Shown piece after piece: positions 1 through 11,457 of a stretch of DNA of 64,000 bases. The notes beneath the pieces were generated by a model, which made no database searches, was not told the origin of the DNA, and saw only the letters and a program-made list of their open reading frames with translations. The position numbers and the translations under genes were made by a program. The DNA comes from Oxytricha trifallax. Its lineage: Eukaryota; Ciliophora; Spirotrichea; Sporadotrichida; Oxytrichidae. Positions within the stretch are counted from its first letter, which is position 1. The number at the start of each line of letters is the position of its first letter. Location of the stretch: assembly GCA_000711775.1 (NCBI GenBank), contig ARYC01002471.1, positions 19,726-83,725 on the forward strand, in the 5' to 3' direction.

Positions 1-3000
1 AAATTTAATAAAGCAAATTAAAAATTTGTCTTTACGAAGGTTCATGCTGGTGAAGGAAGCAAGCAAGAAGAAAAGAAAAGTAAAGGGAATCAGCAGTTTT
101 TATTGGTTATAAATATGAAGGTAAATTGAGAAAGTAATATAGCTATTCTTACTTTGCCATCTCCGCTTTTACCAATAAGTAATTATGTTTATTTTGTTTA
201 TAAATTTATTCATTTTTGACAATCAGATCAAGTCTTTCAATAGTTTGCAGGATAAATTAAGAATTTATTGTTACGATCAGTGATCAAGCAGTTATGAAAT
301 GAATACCACGTTTAATAACTGGATAAAACTTTACACATTCCCTGTAGCGATCAACAGTTGTCACTGGGGATTGAAAATATGGGTCTGATCAACAACCAAT
401 ATACATGCATAACTAGTTACTAATCAGACTCTTCATTATGTTACTACTTATAAACTGTGAAAATTAATAGGATCTAACCTTCAATATCAATTCTGTTAAG
501 GCAATCATTCTATTAATTTCAATCTAAAATAGAAATTTTAAGCTTGGTTATCACACTAAACTAATAAATTCCTTCATACTTTTATCAATAAATTAATATT
601 TAATATCAATTATTATTATCTAGAATTGGTGAATTAATTACTTATATACTTAATTGATGTTTATTCTATATCTTCGATATCAGCTTAGTTTGGTAATTAT
701 TTTCAAATAATAATTCAATTTAAAATTGGACCAGTTTTATATTGTTGCTTTCATTTTTTAGAAAAAAGAGTTGTATTAGTGAAATTTATATTCAAAATCT
801 TATAAATCTTTTTTATTAATATAAATTTGAATAACTTACGTTAAAGCTATCTTGTTAACAGTCTTACTATAAAAGGTGATCAATTAGTTATTGTATTCCT
901 ATAAAATTAGATAGTGGAGGCAATATCGGATTCTACGCTGCTTAAATCTAACGTTTTTAGCTGAATTATTGATATTTTCTATTAATATTTTGCCTTTTCT
1001 CCAATAAATCCATGACTATAGTTATATATTAAAAGGAATTTCTTAAATTTTAATTCCTTCGTTTTATGAGATATCCTTTTAATACTACTATTCTTTAATC
1101 AATTTGAAGCTGCAACTAGAAACTTGGCTTTTCCTCAATCTAGAATGTCGTTTTCCTTCACCTATTCGAACTCTTGCAACATTAGTCTCCTGCAGTAACA
1201 GTAGCAATGTACCTCACCTTTATCATATGAGCACATTCTCGTGTATTTCATCTCACTTAACTAAGTAAAAATTAAATAAATTTGTCTATATATCTATTTA
1301 CCTTTACATTATTATTTTAATTATAAATCAAACATTCATTAAATGCATTTTAACATTTTAGTAAGCAAGATCTCTGCAGTACTCACTGAGACACGTAAAC
1401 TAAATGCTATTGAGTTGATTAGTATGTCAATTACAGTCTTAGCAGTTGGCACAGCTTTAAATGGAGAGAAAATTCTAATTCTTTTGTGCTGCAATTTTGC
1501 AATACTAATCAATAAATAGAAAGTGATCTATTAATTACAAAGAAACTTAATTAAAATATATACTATTGAAATATATTTAATAATGTAATAGTTTGAATAA
1601 GTAATCCTTATTTAAAACAATCGTTTGACAGCGTGAAGAAGCTCTCTTAGAGGAAATGATAAGTGAAGGTGAGTGACGATTACCATCTTGAATAAACTGA
1701 TACGGCATAATGCACACAGAGTTAAGCAATATACCCTTTAAGTTGATTCATTCCTAAAATCATTTAGCAGATAACTTAAAAAAAGAAACAAATGAAACTG
1801 CTAATTAAAGACATTTTAAATTAATTATATAATTTATATTATTTTTTTCAAATATATGCTTAAAATTCAATTAGTTCAGATGAAATGGTTTAGAAAAGCC
1901 CAAGGATGCTTAAGACTACTTAAGTAATTGAATGATACAATGTATTTCTCAACAGAAGAGCTTGGTTTATATGCAGATGAAACTTCAAAACTAGCTCTTT
2001 CGTGGAAAGCTATGACAATAAACTTTAGATGTTCTACTCTATTTTTCATGCCACTTCTATTTATTTTGTTTTATATATAGAAATAATACACTTAAATGAA
2101 TATATATTTATAAATAAGATAAAGACATTCCTTTAGATAAAGTAAATGCAAGAATAGATAACCAAGAGGTACACTCCAAGTTCCGTGTTTTGACACGATG
2201 ATGGCGTACTTCTTGTCATCCTACAACTCAATCAGGCCCCTTTAATAATCTAATAAACTTTTAAAGTGTGTAAATAAGAAGAAAATCATATAAAGGCAAG
2301 ACTTGATAGATTTAATATAAATATTTATATTTCTTAAACTCGATGAGATTAAATATTTATTTGGATTATAAGAATGTAATAAATGGGCAATTTTTTATCG
2401 GGAATTTAAAATTTTATAAGAGTCTATCCATTGGAAAAATAATATCAATAGTATTAATATATTTAAAGTTATTATTTAAATTAAAATGAAATTTTAATAG
2501 ATTTATAATTAATACAAAGGTAATAGTTATTAAATAATTTAAGATATATATAATGATTTCTAAATATTTATAAAAACAGAAAACATCTGTTCTTTCATTA
2601 TAATTTACGACCTTTCTATATGGCTCATCACATCATTAAATGAGTCTTAGATTTCACATTTCCTCCTTTTCTACTAATCTCAACTTCAGTCTGCCATCCT
2701 TACGTCCATACTTTAAATTAAATGCATTAATTCATTGTATTGTTTAATTATTAAACTTGTAGATTATTTTTCAGCTTTTTTCATAAAATTGCTATTCAAT
2801 ATTTATCACAATAGTTCATTCAGGATAATATTTCAACTTTCAAGATTTAATCTTGAAATTAAAGATCTCTAATCATATGGTCCAACCATATCACTTTAGA
2901 CATTCTTGAGATTTTATAAATCACTAATTAATTAATTTAGTCTTTGATATCTAAATATTTTGAGGATCTAGTGGGATTACCTGCTTAGTTCACTAAATGT

Positions 3001-6000
3001 ATAATATATTCACAATCATTTTATGTAAATTTCACTAATAAATATATTCATTAATTCATAATGTTTTCTTATTCCTTGATTACTACAAATTTATCCATAT
3101 TTTTGTCAATTATTATTATTTTATTTAACAGTCAGATTTCTGTTTTTATCAGCTTAGGCTGTTAAATTCTCATAGATTGTTTCAATTTTTTCTAGGTAGT
3201 TTTCGGCAAATAATCAAATTATTTCTTCTGTACTTTAGATATTATTTTAGTTGTATTCCTTGTATGTCCTTCGCACATTTATTTCTTAAATTGTAGTTTC
3301 TCTTCTATCTTTTAAATATATATTCATCTAAATTATTAATTTCTAAATATGCTTAAATTAATATCGTCCAATATCATATCTATGCATCCATGTTTTTAGT
3401 ACACTACGTTGGGATGTTAGATCTTGCTAAACTTTCCATAATTATGAAAAAATTATTTTTAACCGAGGGTTAATTAAGTAATTCACTTGTGTTTATAAAT
3501 TAACTAAGTGGCTTAATGTTTTGTATACTTCTATTCACTCAATTTTACTTAATTGATTTTAAAGAACTAAAAAGGAGTTATCGTATGTATTGTATTTAAT
3601 CTTTGATTTTGTTTTTTCTCTATATCTTATTTCATCAAATAATTAACTCTCTTAAAACTAAGCCATTCTTGTTATTTACCAGTGAATATTCCTCATATAC
3701 TAGTAACTTTCATTATTTTATTATTATTTTTGAATCCTACTACAAGTATAGTCCTATAAGTTCAATAATTAATAAAAATAAGATAAATAATATGAAAATG
3801 CAATCCCTTATTGACTACTAATTTCATCTCTCAAATAAATATCTTGTTAATCCGTAAAGCACCTTCTGAGTAAGTTTATCTCTGCCACAACATTCAAAAA
3901 TTAATCCCTATTATTAGCACGAAATATTCTTTCATGACTGTGCCATATTCATTTTACAGATACACTAGGGAAAAGCTTCTTTTTTAATTGAATTTCTTCT
4001 CAAAATTTAAATGCTTTCAACATGCTTATAAACTTTATATTATCACTTTTACTTCTTTGAATTTATTCTAGTTATATTACTGATAATGATTTTACTTTTG
4101 TTTATTTTAAGGAATCTTCTTATACAATTTAAATTTTGTTGAGTTAATCATTGTGGGCAAGGTATTGCAGACTTCTTGACGGTATCCTACTTATTTTGAT
4201 CTGTAAAATAAGTATAAATATCTGTCTATATTGAGATTATGTGGTAAATGCCTCTTGTTATTCAACTAACTGCAAATTTATGATTCATATTTGTATTTTC
4301 AAATTGTCTTAAGTAATATTTCCCCATCAATTCTTCTGGATCTATCGTTGTGTTAAAATTGTATTATAACAACTTCCAGTTCATTTTGTTCCTCAGGAAG
4401 AATTAATGCATTTATTTTAATCCATTATTTAAATGTCTTAATGAGGATATTTGCCTCATATCTCGTCCCTATATCTTTGAACAACTTCCTCTTGAACTAT
4501 ATTACCATGGCTAATTATGATTTTCTTGCTTCTTTTTTCTCTTTATCAATGAAATAGCTTTATTTGATTTTATTAATGTCTATGATTTAAGTAAATCTTT
4601 TCATTTAATAATAAAATTTTTTAAATTCATTGCTTTCTTTTTATAATAATATATCTCTTATTGCTTCTTTCCAATGATTTTAGAGACGTTTAAAATATTA
4701 TTTATTCTAAACATTACCTTATTCTTCTTATTCAGGAAATTGATAATACAATTTTTCGATATTGCACTATTTATAAAATTTACCAATTAATCTATTATAT
4801 ATAACCTAATCTGAATCTTCAAACTATAGTTTTCATCTTTAATTTATGAAAGTCTTATATCATTTTTACTTTTATTATATATCAATATCTTTTATAAAAA
4901 TATCAGGTGGTTTATCTAAAATATCATTATTGATAATATATAAAACAAATAGCAAATTGACATAAATTTAATAATGATTAAGCATGCTGAAGGTGTAACA
5001 GCTATGCATTTGTTAAACTTTTAATGCTAATTAGATTTATATTAAACTTTAAGCATGGTTAATTTTCATTAACTTTATGTGGATTTACCTATTTTTTTTA
5101 TATTTTATCAATATAATGTATTTTTAAATATAAAAAATTGTCCGGATTTAATGAAATTAATTAGTATTTAAGTCTTTACTGATAATAATGAATATCTATT
5201 TTATGTTGACAAGTTCAAAAGAGACAAACAAATCGAAATATAAGATCTCATAATTTTTTTGAAATTTAGGTTTTCATTAATTTTTTCTTCAAAACAAGCC
5301 TTGCTGAGTTTTAATTTTATATCTGGTTCAATTAAAATTGAAAAATCATTTAGTTTATATGTCAATCTAAATAACATAAAATTGTCATTAAATTAATCTA
5401 TATAAAAACAAATATGTAATTTATTAGCATAGATTTTCCATTGTTTAAAAAAGTATATTTAAAAATAAAAATTTAAATTTATTTCTTTCCTCTATTATGA
5501 AGTAATCATTACTTTTATTCATCATAGTTATCTTTTTTTTCATCTTAATTATTATTCTTAATACATTAAATATAATTGTTGCATGTTTAAGGTAAGTCGA
5601 GTGTATAATTTTAGAATGAAAAAAATGAAATAATCTATGTTTCAATTAAATTATAATTCTAGTATTGATTAAATAATCAAATATTGTTGTAGTTTACATA
5701 ACTATTAAGGTGATTTTAATCATTATTTTTTTATTCAAATTGAGTAGATATTTATTTTTTTATGTTAATTAACTTGGGGGTGGAGGATTTATACGTATAA
5801 ATCTTTCAAAAGAAAACAAACTTAAGTGTAAACAGGTTTACCTTTTACATAAATTGATAAGCATATAGTAGAGCATACCACATAGTGGAAAGATTAATAT
5901 TTAATCACACAGCGGTATCTGCCACAAAGTCTATGCTTAGAAACTATCCATTTAATACTAATGACAAACAATTTTATGCATAAAAATAACAAATGATGTA

Positions 6001-6375
6001 TCGGTAATACTCAATTACTTTTAATTTTAATAAAATAAGCTCAAAAGGTAATAATTCAAGTTTATCCATAGCTCAAATATTATTGATACAAGAATTTCAA
6101 TTTACTAATATCTCCTATAAATAAAAATTTTTTACAACTAATTTACAACGGTAAAGTAAAGAAGTTCTCCATGTTTGCTGTCAAAAATTTACAATAATTT
6201 ATCTCAGTGTATATTAAATATAAAAATACATTGAAAAGAGCTTAGCTATAGATCATTTTTTAAGAGTAATTGATTTTCTCTCTCAAATAGATTAGCTAAA
6301 TCTCTGTTTCTAAATTCAATGATTTGTTAAATTCACCATGCACCTAAAATACTCTTATAAATGTAGCAAATCTTA
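1..6375. other. AT-rich germline DNA, no complete gene
   Basis: Very AT-rich sequence without a gene I can support. Two tiny coding-like islands stand out by higher GC. One is at about 1637-1684 on the plus strand and reads as a glutamate-rich peptide running into a GTGAGT splice-donor-like site. The other is at about 2158-2241 and is open on the minus strand. They could be short macronuclear-destined segments or chance. The long open stretches elsewhere have the low-complexity Phe/Ile/Lys/Asn composition expected of AT-rich noncoding DNA. Confidence 0.5.
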
Positions 6376-6376
6376 A

Positions 6377-6693
6377 TATTGTAGAGATACAATTGATTTG
6401 GAAAAAGTAAATGAAATTTTATTCGTAGTGATCCTAATTAGTGGCAGTTAATTTTTTAATATTAAAATGCTTATAATATCAGATTACGCTTTTAATAGTA
6501 TCTTTATTGATCAGTAATTAATTATAAAGAAATTTTACAAATTGTTCATTGTACAGATTTACAAGTAAAGTTTTTTTAAATATTAAGGCGTAACAATTAA
6601 AATTGTACATTGTACATTGTACAGTTTAAGAGATATAGTTTTTTAATTGGAATTGTACAAATCTGTAAATAGATAATTAGTGTGAAGATTATT
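6377..6693. repeat. Left terminal inverted repeat of the Rep element
   Basis: This arm is identical to the reverse complement of 8210-8526. It carries five copies of ATTGTAC at about 6548, 6602, 6609, 6616 and 6654, three of them in direct tandem. It also holds the subterminal motif TAGTGGCAGTTAA at 6439-6451. The iterated heptamers resemble binding iterons of Rep proteins, but that role is inference. Confidence 0.95.
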
Positions 6694-6755
6694 GATAAAA
6701 CTACATTGATGGAGAGAATAACATGTACTTTCGTTTTAGAATTTCAATGTCTTGC

Positions 6756-7385
6756 TCACTAGGTCTATTTATTCTCGGCTTCATTCTCATTCATATCCGT
6801 GTTCTCTATCACTGTTTCATCATCCACCATCAGTTCTGAGTCTCCGTCTTCTATTAGTCTCTGTTTAAAGTACAATGCAAGCTCAACCTCACTGAAGGGG
6901 AACTTCTTGTCTTCTCTCATCATCGTCTCTGTGAACTCAGCTGTCAACATTCTCGTGTCAAATGATTTCTTAACTTAATGACTCATCTGGTTGAAAGGCA
7001 ACTAGTTCGAAATTGCAAGTATTTGGCACTTCTAGAATCTCATTACAGGGGTCTTGTATTTTAGGTTTACTTGATAGCCTTCGCCTTCAAAGAATCTTTT
7101 AAGATCATCAATTTTGTCACCATCGTAGAATAAGTTCCTCTTTATCTCGTCCATGATTACAAGCTATGGTTACTGCTGAGGGGTGTTGGAGTCCATGCAG
7201 AAAGATCTATTGAGTATTCTGAAATCTTTGGTGATAAAGATCTTTCTGATATGTTTAGCTAGAGTAGTCTTTCCGGTGTAAGGCTTACCAAACAACCAGA
7301 TAACCTTCACTTTTTCAGGGCATTTTCTAAAGATCACTCTGTAGAGCTTGTCTACGACATCGAAGTACAGCATCTTTTAAAGCAT
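6756..7385 (-). CDS. SF3 helicase domain of Rep-like protein
   Basis: 209 codons from ATG at 7385 to TGA at 6756-6758, with several TAA/TAG read as Gln. Three motifs appear in the order and spacing of superfamily 3 helicases. Walker A GKPYTGKTTL lies near 7262-7290, Walker B LVIMDEI near 7143-7163 and motif C ILAISN near 7006-7020. An acidic tail follows. Such domains unwind DNA in Rep proteins of CRESS-type ssDNA replicons and related transposons. It is in the same frame as the upstream N-terminal ORF and separated from it only by a TGA at 7443-7445, so both may once have been one 453-codon gene. The ATG at 7385 would allow separate translation. It could instead be a helicase of another SF3 group. 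Confidence 0.8.
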
Positions 7386-7442
7386 GCTTTTGTCAAGTCT
7401 GATCAATTTTTGTGACTAGGTATCATGGCGCTGAAGGAAACT

Positions 7443-8117
7443 TCAAAGTGATTGGAACTTCATTTGCTGCGGCTCTGGCTTTGATTGTATTTTCTATTCG
7501 TATCCCTGGTAAGTGATAAGTAGTTTATGATTCTTCACGATTTGATCGCAGATCTCACTATCATCCTGATACATCCTGTTCATATCCTCCACAGTGCTAA
7601 CCTATTAAGACCTCACTAGCTCTTTATATTAATCTGAAATCCTGCGTTGTGATTAGGACGAGCTCCTTGAAGATGATCTTTTGATTTCCTGATTTTTAGC
7701 CTGTACTTTCGCGAATGCCACAAATTCTTGGAAATTCTACATATCCCCACAGCTTAGCATAAAATCTCCATTGCTTTCGTATAATTTCCTAAGCTTTACT
7801 TTCCCAATTAGTGTAAAAGAGAATGGTAGACTTTTTAATGCTTAGTATCCAAGATAGTCAGGCTTGCTAAAGTAATTCTTGGTAAGTCCAAGACCATTTT
7901 ACTTCACGTGAATTGAAAGGTATTGCTATAACGAGTTATCATCAGTGGTACTGTGAAAGATGAGGGCGTGACTGAATCTAGGAGTCTTTGCTGATATTGC
8001 TTCCTCGATTTGCGTGTGCATTTGTTTTGCTTCATCAGTCTTGATTTTGAATACGAAGATGTGTCTTTCATTTGATTCGGTCTTAGGTCTCGAATGAATC
8101 TGCTTCTTCGTTTCCAT
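7443..8117 (-). CDS. N-terminal part of the Rep-like protein
   Basis: 224 codons from ATG at 8117 to the TGA at 7443-7445. The first 100 residues resemble the layout of a Rep HUH endonuclease. A beta-strand segment HIFVFKI could be motif 1. A segment with two histidines, SHALIFHS, could be motif 2. A YFSK tetrapeptide matches the Tyr-x-x-Lys form of motif 3 with the catalytic tyrosine. Motif 2 is not canonical, so nuclease activity is uncertain. The remainder is polar and Ser/Gln-rich. The TGA is in frame with the helicase ORF and could be a disabling mutation, a natural boundary between two proteins or a readthrough site. There is no other break across the 453-codon span. Confidence 0.55.
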
Positions 8118-8209
8118 CTTTGTATGTATGAATCCTTAAGAAATGAAATTCCTTTTTAAGCCATTATTCTCCACTCATTTGAATAATTATTTCATTCATT
8201 TTAAATATT

Positions 8210-8526
8210 AATAATCTTCACACTAATTATCTATTTACAGATTTGTACAATTCCAATTAAAAAACTATATCTCTTAAACTGTACAATGTACAATGTACAA
8301 TTTTAATTGTTACGCCTTAATATTTAAAAAAACTTTACTTGTAAATCTGTACAATGAACAATTTGTAAAATTTCTTTATAATTAATTACTGATCAATAAA
8401 GATACTATTAAAAGCGTAATCTGATATTATAAGCATTTTAATATTAAAAAATTAACTGCCACTAATTAGGATCACTACGAATAAAATTTCATTTACTTTT
8501 TCCAAATCAATTGTATCTCTACAATA
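8210..8526. repeat. Right terminal inverted repeat of the Rep element
   Basis: Exact reverse complement of the left arm, including the ATTGTAC cluster (here GTACAAT) and the subterminal TTAACTGCCACTA motif. The arm ends directly before TACGCATG. Confidence 0.95.
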
Positions 8527-11355
8527 TACGCATGTCAAAACATTAAATAAAATATCAAATCGCACTATAAAGCCCTGGTTAATTAAAATTGTGGTTAATA
8601 TAATATTTAATTATTTAAAATTAATGTAAAATTCCCTCTTTCAAAGGATTATGTATTAAATATTTTAACAAGGCCGTTTTTACAGAAAATCTTTTTTCAA
8701 TTACAAAAAAGAGAATTCATCTGAAAATTATTATAATAATATTTATAAATATCTCTTTTCAATAAATCAATAACTATAATTTCTAACTAGTTATTGCTTT
8801 AAAAAGGTAGAGTTCATCAATTACATTATAAGAAATATATTGTAAAGAATATTAATCAAGACATAGCTTCAAAGCCAAATTCACTTAATAAAATTTAAAT
8901 ATTTTATTGGGTCTGTTTGTAGAGATTATTGAGATAAAAGAATACAAATAGGGATCAATTTGTTTAAAACAGCATTTGTCTAAGAAAGAATTTGATTTGA
9001 CTTTATGAAAAAGACAAATGCTTATAAAAATTAGGTCTTTATTCCTAGTTGGCATTTCACCTTAAGTTTCTTCAATTATTTGTGATAAGGATTTATTCTA
9101 AAACTGCTTTTATATTAATTAAGTCTTCACTCAAGTTTTAAGTTTTATTTTATGACCTAAATTTGTTTAATAGCCTTTTTTAAAAAGATTGCCTATTTTT
9201 GATGCAGTTAAGAGATATTTTCATATCTAAGCCTTTATGAAAATAACTAATGACATGGGAATTAATTTATCCTTTTAAAGTTCAAAAACACTTCGCATCA
9301 TTTGAGAATCAAATCAAAAATGAATTTAACTAAATAAAGATTACGAAGAAAAAAATTTGATAATATTATGGTGGTTGATAAACTCACTAATATTTCAACT
9401 ATCGATAATTTTAATTATGTAGAAGTATTGAAAACAAAATTGTATAAACAATTATAAGAGAAGTTTGATTTAGAAATTGAGTATATAATTCACTAGTATT
9501 GAGATTTTTAAATAAGTTTTTGTCTAATAATTTCATCCCAAAATGTTTTAAATAAAAACAGATCTTGTATTTTGATGTCATAGAATATTTTAGCTTTATA
9601 AGAAAAAAGATTGCCGATTTTTTGTTAATCAGTTATAATATTTTCTTTATCAACTAATAAATTACATGTAGAGTTGGAATAATAGCTGAGTAAATTAAGA
9701 AAATAAGTAGCTTTTTGTGTTTAAGGAATACTGTCAATCAGTCTATATCTAAGAAATAAAAATAGATCAATGCCCCAAAAATCACTCTTCAGATGTTTTC
9801 TGAGATACTATGCAGTTTATCATGTACTCAAATAATCTTTCTTTCATTTCCAAATAAAGAAAAATATGAATATATTATTAATTGTTATTCAATTTAATAT
9901 AAAACAAATTATTTAACAATATATTTCAAAATATATATAAAAAAGAAATAGAGTTATTGAATTAAAATATTACATTTATGTGATTGCGAAATCATGAAAG
10001 AAATCGATCAAGTACCTGAGGATATACTTTTAAAATAAAATACAGCATTTTGAGGGAGGAAAATGATCTTGAGTTTTAACCCCATAGATTGGCTTCTCTT
10101 GAAGCAAATAATAATTACTCCTATTTGTTTTAAACTCTAAACATTTGCTGCCATTATTTATTATATATTATGTTATATATTCTTATAACTTTAATAAACT
10201 TATAAAAATAAATAATTAATCATTATTTTAATTAAAAATAGTAACAGTTGAGTACTGACACTACTTGCCTCTCTTTCTTTCTCAATGAAATTAATATCTT
10301 GCATAAATCCATCATTTAAACGCTAAATTTTAATAGCGACCTTATTAAATTGAATATATCCCACATTTTATAGATATAGAGTGCTTTTCCTGGAGTATTG
10401 ATACTTGCTAGGGTTATTCCTTTAAAGCAAGGAATTTATTAAAAATTATTACCAAATCATTTAAGGAAAAAATGATTTTTTATTAAAATATAAACATTAA
10501 ACTTTTAGAATTATAAATATCCCTTGTGTAAGTCAATTTGGTAATAATTATTATAATTAAAGAGATTAATAGCTCATATAATTGATGTATTTATCATTTT
10601 TTTCAAATTGGTTTTTTAAGATAATTACATAATTTACTTTACATAAGCGCCAATTTGATTGTTTTTAACTGGTTTAATTACATTATCATCACGACATAGA
10701 TTTGATTCAGAGTTATGGATTCTATTTTGAATTATAGTATTGCAATAATGGTGACAAGTATGTATTTTCTTATCTTTATTATCATTAAAAATTATGGGTT
10801 TATAATTTTGTATTATATGTGATTGTTGCTATAGTAATACTAGTTGTAGTATATGTAAATTCTATATCTAACTTCTCAATATCTAGAAATTTTATGATGA
10901 GTAAGTTAGATAAATAATGTTTATAATTCAGATGTTTTTTTTTTATTAACATACTCATTAATCGAAGTCTATTTCAACTAAAAATTAATATTCAAACAAA
11001 ATATTGTAATAATTGAAATCCAGTATTATAACATTATCACTTTTCATTTGAACATAAAACATAAGAAATTAAAATATGACATGAAAGGAATTTTTAAAAA
11101 GCCTTTTATATCGATATGAAAACCAAAATTCCATGAAATAATTGCCAACAGCAGCACTCCGTTGTTGTTATTTTCCCCAGATTAACCAGTATTCTACTCG
11201 TTATTATTATTGGTGATTACTTTGAATATATGCTATGCTCTATTTTAAATTTGCTTTTAATTATCTGATACTGAAATATTTATAAGTAACCTGCTTTATA
11301 ATATCATTAAACCAACAACCTATAAATATTATATATCGATAAAATATCATCATTA
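8527..11355. other. AT-rich DNA, no gene seen
   Basis: Nothing beyond AT-rich sequence with short poly-A and poly-T runs. A slightly GC-richer patch near 10050-10130 shows no sustained coding frame. Confidence 0.5.
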
Positions 11356-11457
11356 AATAATAACATAGACACAAGGAATGCTTTCCTAGAACTTAACCAA
11401 GAACCTAATTTGGAAAACACTTCCCAAAGAAGCTCATTTATAGAGGAACTCAAATGA
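11356..11457 (+). other. Short coding-like island ending in TGA
   Basis: About 33 codons ending at TGA 11455-11457, with a protein-like composition (Glu, Leu, Asn, Ser) unlike the flanks. It reads ...ENTSQRSSFIEELK. It could be the last exon or a macronuclear-destined segment of an unidentified gene. It is too short to name. Confidence 0.3.

Larger units (their letters stand above)
6377..8526. mobile_element. Rep/SF3-helicase transposon with long perfect TIRs
   Basis: A 2150-bp element bounded by perfect inverted repeats of about 317 bp (6377-6693 and 8210-8526), with one coding unit on the minus strand between them. The identical arms imply recent mobility or gene conversion. The ends read TATTGTAGAG...CTCTACAATA. 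The encoded protein has Walker A, Walker B and motif C of superfamily 3 helicases, as in Rep proteins of small circular ssDNA replicons. No clear target duplication is visible. The left flank is TTAA and the right flank is TACG. The same end motif and a subterminal TAGTGGCAGTTAA motif, at the same spacing, occur in the foldback elements at 26.67 and 60.09 kb. Confidence 0.85.

Noticed and set aside
3603..3821. 72-residue open frame
   Set aside because: Composition (Phe, Ile, Tyr, Ser) follows AT-rich noncoding DNA; no motif or supporting context. The same applies to frames at 5445-5645, 12739-12975, 27241-27495 and 58751-58960.
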